DNA of 64,000 bases. Origin: Halohasta litorea (lineage in GTDB: Archaea > Halobacteriota > Halobacteria > Halobacteriales > Haloferacaceae). This document shows positions 34,308-42,133 of the stretch, piece after piece. Position 1 is the first letter of the stretch, and every line of letters begins with the position of its first letter. The DNA is taken from assembly GCF_024494645.1 (NCBI RefSeq), contig NZ_JANHDJ010000006.1:186001-250000 (forward strand). Direction: 5' to 3'. A program made the position numbers and the translations under genes. Under the pieces are notes generated by a model that was not told the DNA's origin, ran no database searches, and saw only the letters and a program-made list of their open reading frames with translations.

Positions 34308-36122
34308 ATGTCCACGACAGACACCACTTCTCCCGACGCCGTGCCCACCGAGGAGGTCGTTGCCCACTTCGCGAATCGGCTCATCCGAGAGCGCGGCGGC
34401 CCCATCTCGACCGACGACCTCGTCTACTCCGTCGAGAACGCAACCTCGATCAACCGCGACACCGTCGCGAGTCTGCTCAAGGACGCCGACACGTCTCGCT
34501 TCGAGACCGACCGGGACTCCGGCGGAGAACTGCTGATCACACGAGCGACGACGACTGCCCCGGAGCCGGCCGCCGTCACCGCCCACTTCGGCGCACTCAA
34601 CCAGGTGACCAACGACCTCACTGCCATCGAAGCGGTTGATGACGATGTAGAGGCGCTGTTGAACGACGCCGGCTACCGCTCGTTCCGCGACCTGACCGAA
34701 GCAGATGCCGCCGCCCTCCGTGAAACCCTCAACAACGATCTCGAAACGGATCTGGACGCGGCCGACCTCTCCACCATCCCCGGTCTCACCAACTCCGACG
34801 TCGAGGCGTTGGCGAACTCGGGGATCCAGACCGATCAAGAACTCATCGATGCTTCCCCTGAGCAGGTCGTTGAGCAGGCCGACCGAGCCACGCTGACAAC
34901 CGCGAAGATCAACCGTGCTCAGTCCGCGCTCGAAGACGCCTCCCGTACGTTCACGCCGGGAGAAGTGAACCAGATCGTTGGGCAGGCGTACATGAACCTC
35001 CCTGTCGGTGGGGAACTGGCCGCCGAGCAACTCCAGCGTCACCACGACCGCGTGGCCACACTCGGGCGGGCCGGCGCGGTCGTCTCCACCGTGGCCGAAG
35101 AAACCGCCACGGTCGGTCGCCCGCTCATCGACGTGCGTGACGACTTGAGCGTCGATGACGACGGCGGTGTGTACGTCTCGGATACGGGCCACAACGCTGA
35201 CTCACCGGTCAACACGGGACTGACCGTCCTCGAAGACGTTGGCTACGGCATGGTCCCCAAAGCGGCGAACGAGCCGGACGCCGGCCACTCCGCGCTCCCC
35301 GTCGACGATGATGGGGAGGTGATCGCCCCGTCGATCCCACTTGAACGTGACCTCCAGATGCCCATCGACGAGCTGCTCGCGAAGAAACTCGCCCGGAACG
35401 TCCCTGTTCGGATTGTCGGGCCGCGTGGCAGCGGGAAGAACTACCTCACGAAGTACATTTGCCACAAGACGAACCGAGGCTACCGCTCGCTCGACGTCGA
35501 CAAAGCGACGATGCCACAGGACCTGTTCGGGCCGATTTCTCCCAACGAAGACGGGAAGCTCGAACCGAAGAACGCGGACGTGAAGCAGGGTCTCCTCAAC
35601 GGCGACGTCATCGTGATCAACGAGTTCCCCGTCATGCAGAGTGGAGCGGCAATGGCGCTCCACCAGCTGCTCAACGAGAACAAGATCGTCATCAAGTCGC
35701 ACGGACAGACCATCGACCCGCATCCTGAAGCGCGGATCGTCGTGACCATGAACCCGCCAACGCGCGAATACCGCGACTCCGAGCCGATGAACTCGGCCAC
35801 TCGCGGCCGCTTCCGTGGGTTTTGGCAGGGCTATCCCGACACCGTCGACGCCGAAGTCGAAACCTTGGATAAGCAGTTGAACTCGCCGAGGCCTGTCGTC
35901 GACGAGGACACCCTCGAGAAAATCGTCGAGTTCGCCCACCGGACGCGCAAAGACGAATTCACCAACTGGCCGACGCTCTCAACGCGGAATCTGACAATCG
36001 TGATCGAGCATATCGCAGACGGAGCTTCCCCGCAGGCCGCTCTCAAGAACGTCCTCCGGATGGTCGCCGAACCGAACCAGCGGCCCGAAGACGCCCACGA
36101 AGCACTCCGCGGGATATTCTAG
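34308..36122 (+). CDS. MoxR/CobS-like AAA+ ATPase with atypical nucleotide site
   Basis: 604 residues. The N-terminal third carries a winged-helix-like segment (about 8-55) and a helix-hairpin-helix-like repeat (LSTIPGLTNSDVEALANSGI, about 150-170). The AAA+ core begins near 355: Walker A VGPRGSGKNYLTKY (Asn in place of Thr/Ser after the Lys), Walker B VIVINEFPVM (Asn in place of the usual Asp), sensor IVVTMNPP and arginine-rich SATRGRFRGFW. MoxR/CobS ATPases remodel targets with VWA partners (CobS-CobT, RavA-ViaA types). The likely partner is the VWA protein at 42134. Hydrolysis may be weak or altered given the substitutions. Confidence 0.85.
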   Translation: MSTTDTTSPDAVPTEEVVAHFANRLIRERGGPISTDDLVYSVENATSINRDTVASLLKDADTSRFETDRDSGGELLITRATTTAPEPAAVTAHFGALNQVTNDLTAIEAVDDDVEALLNDAGYRSFRDLTEADAAALRETLNNDLETDLDAADLSTIPGLTNSDVEALANSGIQTDQELIDASPEQVVEQADRATLTTAKINRAQSALEDASRTFTPGEVNQIVGQAYMNLPVGGELAAEQLQRHHDRVATLGRAGAVVSTVAEETATVGRPLIDVRDDLSVDDDGGVYVSDTGHNADSPVNTGLTVLEDVGYGMVPKAANEPDAGHSALPVDDDGEVIAPSIPLERDLQMPIDELLAKKLARNVPVRIVGPRGSGKNYLTKYICHKTNRGYRSLDVDKATMPQDLFGPISPNEDGKLEPKNADVKQGLLNGDVIVINEFPVMQSGAAMALHQLLNENKIVIKSHGQTIDPHPEARIVVTMNPPTREYRDSEPMNSATRGRFRGFWQGYPDTVDAEVETLDKQLNSPRPVVDEDTLEKIVEFAHRTRKDEFTNWPTLSTRNLTIVIEHIADGASPQAALKNVLRMVAEPNQRPEDAHEALRGIF

Positions 36123-36155
36123 TGTTGTCGTACAGTCCCGTGAAAGCGGTGTAGT

Positions 36156-37352
36156 TCAGAAGGGTGCTAGTGGCTCCGTGTTGCCGATCACCCCCGGTCG
36201 GTTTGTGAAACACCAACCGTCGGCCCCTCCGATCGTAGAAGAGTAGGAAATACCACTTCCCACCCGAGACGCCCACACAGCAGAACCGTCTACAGCGTTC
36301 ACAGCATGGAGATTTTGATCAAAACCTCCGATATACACTGTCCCATCCACCACAGCTGGCGACGATTTCACCGGATCCTCCGTTGCGTATCTCCACTGTT
36401 CACTCCCAGTGACTGAATCGACAGCGTACAGGTTCCCGTCGTTACTCCCGACAAACACGGTTCCATTCACCACCGCTGGCGAGGAGTACACAACACCACC
36501 CGTCGAAAAAGCCCACTCTCTACTCCCATCCGAAGCGTCAACCGCATGGAGTCTGTCGTCCATACTTCCGACATACACGCTCCCATCTGCCACCGCAACC
36601 GACGAAAAGATACCACCGCCCGTCCCGTATGTCCACTCTTCGACTCCGTCGGCAACCCGAATAGCCCCAAGAGTCCCATTGTAGGTCCCGACATAAACCA
36701 TGCCGTCAACGACTGCTGGGAGCGAGTATATTGATCCTCCAATCGTGTGCGTCCACTTTCCAGTCCCGTCATCCGCGTGTATCGCATGAATCTCCCCACC
36801 GTGATCTCCGATATAGACAACTCCGTCAACAACCGCCGGGGACGACTTGACAATATTCCCCGTAGAATATGTCCACAGCACACTCCCATCCGCGGCAGAA
36901 ACAGCATGGAGCTTACCGTCGTTACTCCCAACGTAGACCGTGCCACCAACAACAGCTGGCGACGATTGAATACTCCCGCCCGCTGAATACAGCCACTTCC
37001 TTGTTCCTTCAAGAGCATCGATAGCGTACAGATTCCCATCTTGTCTCCCAACAAACACCGTCTCATTAACTACAGCCGGTGAAGTGAATTCATCGTTCCC
37101 AACCGAATACGTCCACATCTCACCCCCATCTGTGGCACTAACAGCGTAGAGCCCACTACGCCCCCCGATAACCCGGTGATTACGTACAAATTCAGAGACT
37201 CCACCGTTTTGTACCGGAGGGCGACCCACTAACCCGCCAGCCGTTACTTCTACGTTTTCAGCAGTCCCCGCCGCCCAGTCCGAACCATCGGACCACGACG
37301 CCGCTCCGCGGGCACGCCGATCGCTGGTAAACCGACTCGATCCGTCTGTCAT
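36156..37352 (-). CDS. Modular protein with PQQ-type beta-propeller
   Basis: 398 residues. The shared N-terminal module (SRFTSDRRARGAASWSDGSD, then WAAGTAENVEV and GLVGRPP) is followed by eight repeats of about 40 residues. Each has the form (L/I)xAVxxxDGSxxWxYxTG...SSPAVVDGTVYVGSxDG, a PQQ-like beta-propeller. Such propellers bind proteins, sugars or cofactors; the Trp-docking pattern is of the structural BamB-like kind. No signal peptide is seen. Its first 98 bp are almost identical to those of the neighbouring propeller gene. It points away from the ATPase gene's direction. Confidence 0.82.
   Translation of the reverse strand: MTDGSSRFTSDRRARGAASWSDGSDWAAGTAENVEVTAGGLVGRPPVQNGGVSEFVRNHRVIGGRSGLYAVSATDGGEMWTYSVGNDEFTSPAVVNETVFVGRQDGNLYAIDALEGTRKWLYSAGGSIQSSPAVVGGTVYVGSNDGKLHAVSAADGSVLWTYSTGNIVKSSPAVVDGVVYIGDHGGEIHAIHADDGTGKWTHTIGGSIYSLPAVVDGMVYVGTYNGTLGAIRVADGVEEWTYGTGGGIFSSVAVADGSVYVGSMDDRLHAVDASDGSREWAFSTGGVVYSSPAVVNGTVFVGSNDGNLYAVDSVTGSEQWRYATEDPVKSSPAVVDGTVYIGGFDQNLHAVNAVDGSAVWASRVGSGISYSSTIGGADGWCFTNRPGVIGNTEPLAPF
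37255..37352 (-). repeat. 98-bp direct repeat, copy A (5' end of the PQQ-propeller gene)
   Basis: Matches 38352-38449 at 97 of 98 positions; the only difference is in the second codon (Thr versus Ser). The identity stops sharply at both ends: the upstream regions and the downstream repeat domains are unrelated. Confidence 0.92.
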
Positions 37353-37420
37353 AGCTCTTCAGTCTCTATCAACAATAATATGTATTCCGGTGAGATATGC
37401 TGGAGGATTTCTGGGCAGTT

Positions 37421-38449
37421 TCACAACGGCGAGAACGCCACCGACAACACACGACCACCCGATTCAGTCAACGTCTGCTCCAGTCCCCACCCCGAGGTAT
37501 TGTGGACGTACACGTTGCGGTCGTTTGATCCATACGCAAGAGACCCGCTGTCCGGCGAAAAAGCCACCGAATACAAGGTCTGCCGAGCTTCAGTCAGCGT
37601 CTGTTCAAGCTCCCAATCCACCGTGCTATGGACGTACACGTTAGCGTCGGACCCACCATACGCGAGAGAACCACCATCTGGCGCGAACGCCACCGACCGA
37701 ACGTCGGTCCCCGATTCAGTCAGCGTCTGTTCGAGCTCCCCATCCGAGGTATTGTGGACGTACACGTTGTCGTCGTACCCACCACACGCGAGGGACTCGC
37801 CGTCGGACGAAAACGCCACCGACGACACAATCGATCTCGCTTCAGTCAGCGTCTGTTCGAGTGCCCACTCCAAGGTATTGTAAATATAGACATTCCCCTC
37901 GCCAGATCCATACGCGAGGTAACCACTGTCGGGCGAGAACGCCACCGAAAACACGTTGCTACCCGATTCAGTTAGTGTCTCTTCAAGCGCCCAATCCGAA
38001 GTATTGTGGACGTACACGTTGCCGTCGAACCCACCATACGCGAGAGATCCAGCATCTGGCGCGAACGTCACCGACCGCACGGCACTCCCCGCTTCAGTCA
38101 GCGTCTGTTTGAGTGTCCACTCCGAGGTATCGTAAATATAGACATTGTCGTCACCAGATCCATACGCGAGGTAACCACCGTCGGGCGAGAACGCCACCGA
38201 ATACACGTCGCCCACTTCGCTCAGCGCCCGTTCGCGTGTCCAATCCACCGTGTTATGGAAGTACACATTGCTGTCTCGCGACCCATACGCGAGTTGATCA
38301 GACACTCCACTCACGCTTCGAGAGACCAACTCACCGTTAACCACCGCAACATTTTCAGCAGTCCCCGCCGCCCAGTCCGAACCATCGGACCACGACGCCG
38401 CTCCGCGGGCACGCCGATCGCTGGTAAACCGACTCGATCCGTCTGACAT
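37421..38449 (-). CDS. Modular protein with WD40-like seven-bladed propeller
   Basis: 342 residues. Shared N-terminal module as in the 36156 gene, then seven repeats of about 42 residues with the core SVAFSPDGGYLAYGSGDDNV plus a Y(I/V)(Y/H)(D/N)T end. These are WD40-like blades, seven being the usual propeller number. WD40 propellers are protein-interaction platforms. There is no signal peptide or membrane segment. The module junction is sharp, which suggests domain swapping between paralogous genes. Confidence 0.85.
   Translation of the reverse strand: MSDGSSRFTSDRRARGAASWSDGSDWAAGTAENVAVVNGELVSRSVSGVSDQLAYGSRDSNVYFHNTVDWTRERALSEVGDVYSVAFSPDGGYLAYGSGDDNVYIYDTSEWTLKQTLTEAGSAVRSVTFAPDAGSLAYGGFDGNVYVHNTSDWALEETLTESGSNVFSVAFSPDSGYLAYGSGEGNVYIYNTLEWALEQTLTEARSIVSSVAFSSDGESLACGGYDDNVYVHNTSDGELEQTLTESGTDVRSVAFAPDGGSLAYGGSDANVYVHSTVDWELEQTLTEARQTLYSVAFSPDSGSLAYGSNDRNVYVHNTSGWGLEQTLTESGGRVLSVAFSPL
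38352..38449 (-). repeat. 98-bp direct repeat, copy B (5' end of the WD40-like gene)
   Basis: Partner of copy A at 37255-37352, in the same orientation and 1,097 bp apart, single mismatch near the start codon. Homologous recombination between the copies would fuse one gene's 5' end to the other's body. Confidence 0.92.
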
Positions 38450-38574
38450 ATTCGATTCTTCTCACAACAACCCAATAGCTATTCCGGTCATTGGACCCAC
38501 TAACCCGACCACTTGAATATCACTGTCAATAATCAGGCGCGAACACTCATGCCACCCCCCGAATGTACCTAAAC

Positions 38575-40479
38575 ATGGCAAACGCAGCGACTAACACACG
38601 TTCGAAATCAAATAGCCGTGGATTCTCTATCCGGGAAGTTCTCCAGTACATCCCCGACGGCTCGTCGATGCCGTCCGAGATGTGGAGCTCACGTCACCGT
38701 GGGATTCTGCTTCTAATCGTCGCACAGGTTCCGCTGCTTGTCGCCCTCGGGCTCTTCGAGGGGACGATGCCGCTCACTGGCGCGGAGATTCCGGCCCTCA
38801 TGCCGATGATGATGGCGGCGTTCGTGACGATCATCCTCGGGGCTGCCGCGCTCGCAAGTTGGTCGCGATTCGACCGACGTACCCGCACTGTGCTTGCGGC
38901 GTTCAGCGCGATGACCGTCTCGATGTCGCTCGTGAAACTCTCGGGCGGCTACATCGAGGCCCACTTCCACTTTTTCGTCTTCATCGCTGTTCTCGCGCTG
39001 TATGAAGACTGGCTCCCGTTCGCGGTCGGGATGACCTACGTGGCGATTGGCCACGGTGTGTTCAGCCTGATAGACTCCAGTCTCGTCTACAACCACTCCG
39101 CGGCGATCGCCAACCCCGTCGTTTGGGGCGGCATCCACGCCGTCTTTATCATCGGACTTGCGGCCGCGCTGATGACCAACTGGTACTCAATCGAGAAGTC
39201 CCGTGAAGAGGCAGACGCCAAGCTGGACCAAGTGGCGGCCCAGCAAGAGCAGATCCAGAACGTCGAAGAAGCGAAAGCCGAAGTCGAAGCACAGAGGGAG
39301 GAAGTCGAGGAGCTCAATGCTCACCTCGTAGAGAAAGCCGACCGCTTCAGCACGCTAATGAACCGAGCGGCCAACGGCGATCTCACGGTGCGGACAAACC
39401 CCGAAAGCGACAGTGCCGCGATGGAACAGATTGGAGAGTCCTTCAACGGGATGATGAACGAGATCGAGGCGACGATAACCGATGTCCAGTCGTTCGCCGA
39501 CACCGTCTCCGACGCAAGCGGCGAGACGGGCATCAGTGTCGAACAGGCAAAACGGCGCAGCGAGGAACTCGACGACTCCATCGGCGTCATCGACGACGGC
39601 GCAGACCAACAGCGCGAGATGCTCGGTCAGGTCTCCCAGGAGATGAGCACGTTATCCGCAACGATCGAAGAAGTGGCGTCCTCCGCAGACTCCGTCGCAC
39701 AGGCCGCCAACGAGACGGCATCGGTCGCCGAAGAGGGAGAGGAGACGGCCAAGACCGCGATCGGCACCGTATCGGAGTCGCAAGAGGCAATCCAGTCGAC
39801 CGCCCAGACAGTGGACAACCTCGACGACCGGATGAAGAACATCGGCGAGATCGTGGACCTAATCAGCGACATCGCAGAGCAGACCAACCTGCTCGCGTTG
39901 AACGCCAACATCGAAGCCGCTCGCGCGACTGGATCGAACGGCTCGGGCGAGGGCTTCGCTGTCGTCGCAAACGAGGTGAAACAACTCTCCGAGGAGACAC
40001 AGGACGCGGCTCAGGATATCGAGGCGCTGATCGAAGAAACCCAAGAGCGGACGACCGCCACCGTGAGCGAAGTTCGCGACGTCGAGGCGAACATGGAGCG
40101 GAGTGCCGCCGCCGTCCGAGACGCCGTTGAAGCGTTCGAGCAGGTGGCCGACAACGCCGTCGAGACGAACTCCGGCATCCAAGAGATCAGCACCGCGGCG
40201 GACGAACAGGCCGCCAGTACCGAAGAAACGGTCTCGATGGCTGAGGAGGTCTCGACTATCAGCAGGAAGACGGCCGGCGAGGCCGACGACGCAGCGACGG
40301 CGGCCAACCAGCAGGTCGCCGCGATGGAGAACGCGACCTCGGCGACCGACACGCTCTCCGAACAGGCGAGCCAGCTCCAGAACCTGCTCAGCGGCTTCTC
40401 CGTGGGAACGGCAACACCGTCCACGTCAGCCACCGCTGGGGATGTGGCTGTCGGCGACGGTGGCCACCCGTCGCGGTAA
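38575..40479 (+). CDS. Methyl-accepting chemotaxis-type transducer (Htr family)
   Basis: 634 residues from the ATG at 38575. The N-terminal sensor has about six hydrophobic helices (45-205) with almost no external loop, including the segment EAHFHFFVFIAVLALYEDWL. A coiled coil (about 210-255), a HAMP-like stretch (NRAANGDLTVR) and the methyl-accepting domain follow, with signalling tip DLISDIAEQTNLLALNANIE near 425. It should signal to CheA/CheW of the host. Membrane-embedded sensing of light-, redox- or gas-like cues is possible but not shown. It is cargo between the ATPase and VWA genes. Confidence 0.88.
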   Translation: MANAATNTRSKSNSRGFSIREVLQYIPDGSSMPSEMWSSRHRGILLLIVAQVPLLVALGLFEGTMPLTGAEIPALMPMMMAAFVTIILGAAALASWSRFDRRTRTVLAAFSAMTVSMSLVKLSGGYIEAHFHFFVFIAVLALYEDWLPFAVGMTYVAIGHGVFSLIDSSLVYNHSAAIANPVVWGGIHAVFIIGLAAALMTNWYSIEKSREEADAKLDQVAAQQEQIQNVEEAKAEVEAQREEVEELNAHLVEKADRFSTLMNRAANGDLTVRTNPESDSAAMEQIGESFNGMMNEIEATITDVQSFADTVSDASGETGISVEQAKRRSEELDDSIGVIDDGADQQREMLGQVSQEMSTLSATIEEVASSADSVAQAANETASVAEEGEETAKTAIGTVSESQEAIQSTAQTVDNLDDRMKNIGEIVDLISDIAEQTNLLALNANIEAARATGSNGSGEGFAVVANEVKQLSEETQDAAQDIEALIEETQERTTATVSEVRDVEANMERSAAAVRDAVEAFEQVADNAVETNSGIQEISTAADEQAASTEETVSMAEEVSTISRKTAGEADDAATAANQQVAAMENATSATDTLSEQASQLQNLLSGFSVGTATPSTSATAGDVAVGDGGHPSR

Positions 40480-40611
40480 CGACTTCGCGTCTGCGGTTCT
40501 TTTTCGAGTACCGGATCCACGAACAGCCGCAGAACGCACCCCTCGCCGTCGACACACAGTGTATTATAGTTTTGGACGAGTGAAATGGGATTGTATTGGA
40601 GAGTCCATTCA

Positions 40612-40628
40612 TACACCCCGCGGGTGTA
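40612..40628. promoter_or_regulatory. Palindromic operator candidate before the 40639 gene
   Basis: TACACCC-CGC-GGGTGTA, perfect 7-bp arms with a 3-nt spacer, ending 10 bp before the ATG and downstream of a TATA-like TATTATAG near 40562. Placed so that a bound repressor would block transcription or the leader. Confidence 0.45.
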
Positions 40629-40638
40629 GACAGAGAGC

Positions 40639-41271
40639 ATGGACACCCACGACGTGGAAAACATCGGACCAGACGACGAACTGTATATCGACGGGAGGGA
40701 GGCAACAGTAGACTGGGCGCTCGGCGGTGAATTCTGTGTCACCTACGAAACTGGGGGCTCAAGGACGATCAGCAGTGATGAGGCCCACAACCTGATCAAA
40801 GAAGAGGATCTCAACCGCGAGGGGCGCATCGCCAAGTTCGTACCGTATTTGGGCATGAGATGCCACGATCTTGGCAAGACCACGAGCGAAGAAATCGAAG
40901 AACCGATGGTGGCCATTCACAACAAATTCCATGGTGCCGAATGTGTGTTCAACGCCACCGCGATGAAGCGGGGGCATCTCCACCAATACCAACATGCGAA
41001 TCTGTTGGTCTCCGACCAGCCGTACGTATTCGCCATTTCTCCAGTGGTTAAGAGCGAAACTCACTCTGGCTCAGTCGAATTCAACTACCGCAGTCTCGAC
41101 ATCTCGAATCTGGCGTATGAACTCAAGTTGACCAAGTTCTTTAAGAGAGACGGCATGGGCACCCACAGGTGGGTGCCAACTCAGTGGGACGAGATGAACG
41201 AGATGTTCATCATTGACGTCTCGATGCTCTGTGAAGATATCATCGTCGACCGCAAGACCAATCGGAAGTAG
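40639..41271 (+). CDS. Hypothetical protein, first of a tandem paralogous pair
   Basis: 210 residues. Begins with a small beta region (NIGPDDELYIDGREATVDW) and contains HQYQHANLLVSDQPYVFAIS (about 120-138) and RWVPTQWDEMNEMF near the end. All of these are matched in the next gene at 41400. No catalytic or transport signature. It has its own TATA-like element and a palindrome right before the ATG. Unknown function. Confidence 0.65.
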   Translation: MDTHDVENIGPDDELYIDGREATVDWALGGEFCVTYETGGSRTISSDEAHNLIKEEDLNREGRIAKFVPYLGMRCHDLGKTTSEEIEEPMVAIHNKFHGAECVFNATAMKRGHLHQYQHANLLVSDQPYVFAISPVVKSETHSGSVEFNYRSLDISNLAYELKLTKFFKRDGMGTHRWVPTQWDEMNEMFIIDVSMLCEDIIVDRKTNRK

Positions 41272-41399
41272 GAGGTTGGAAGGCCACAGAACGTGCCCCA
41301 GCCATCTATATAAGCCGTAATAAGTCTTTGTACGAATCGACAGATGGCGATTTGGAGAATCCGTTAATGCACCACCGAGCGAAGTTGCTACTGTTCAAA

Positions 41400-42032
41400 A
41401 TGGGTATCAACGACATCAAAAACATCAGTCCGGGCGATGAACTGATCATCGACGGGAAAAAGGCGGTTGTAGAGTCACCGATCGGTACCGAATTCACTGT
41501 CGCCTACCCGAATGGAGGCACAAAGACGTTCAGCACATCCAAAATCCATCATCTGGTCAAAGAAGAAGACCTCGACCACAACCACCATGTCGCGACGTTC
41601 GTGCCATATTTCGCCAAGTCGAGCTACGATATTGGGGACGCCACAGGCGAAGAGTTCGAAGAGCCGATGGTGGATATTCGTGATGCCGGCCATCGGATCA
41701 AATGTGTGTTCAACTCCGCAGCGGAGGTGCGGGGACGTCTCGGCCAATACCAACATGCGAACCTGTACGTGTCGAACCAGCCATACGTATTCGCTATCTC
41801 ACCAGTGACAGAGAGCGAAACACACACTGGCACGGTCGAATTGAACCGCCGCTCCGTGGACATCTCGAAGTTGGCGGATTCCCTCGGGTTCAAGACGTTC
41901 TACTGGAAGGAGGGCATGGGCAACCACAGGTGGCTGCCAACTCAGTGGGACGAGATGAACGAAATGTTCACCGTGGATGCTTCGTGCCTCACGAGAGATC
42001 CCGTCATCGACCGCAAGACCAACCGAGAATAG
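41400..42032 (+). CDS. Hypothetical protein, second of a tandem paralogous pair
   Basis: 210 residues from the ATG at 41400, chosen because it aligns with the first codon of the paralog at 40639. Shared blocks include GQYQHANLYVSNQPYVFAIS and RWLPTQWDEMNEMFTVDAS. The equal length and end (DRKTNRE/DRKTNRK) show a whole-gene duplication that has since diverged. A TATA-like CTATATAAG lies near 41309. Unknown function. Confidence 0.65.
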   Translation: MGINDIKNISPGDELIIDGKKAVVESPIGTEFTVAYPNGGTKTFSTSKIHHLVKEEDLDHNHHVATFVPYFAKSSYDIGDATGEEFEEPMVDIRDAGHRIKCVFNSAAEVRGRLGQYQHANLYVSNQPYVFAISPVTESETHTGTVELNRRSVDISKLADSLGFKTFYWKEGMGNHRWLPTQWDEMNEMFTVDASCLTRDPVIDRKTNRE

Positions 42033-42133
42033 GCAGTTGAGGAACTGTTGAAAAAGGCCGTTAACCGGTAGGTAGCCTGTTTGTATCTCTCGACTGGTAG
42101 TAGAAGAGTCTCTAGAGGTGTCAATAGAATTCA

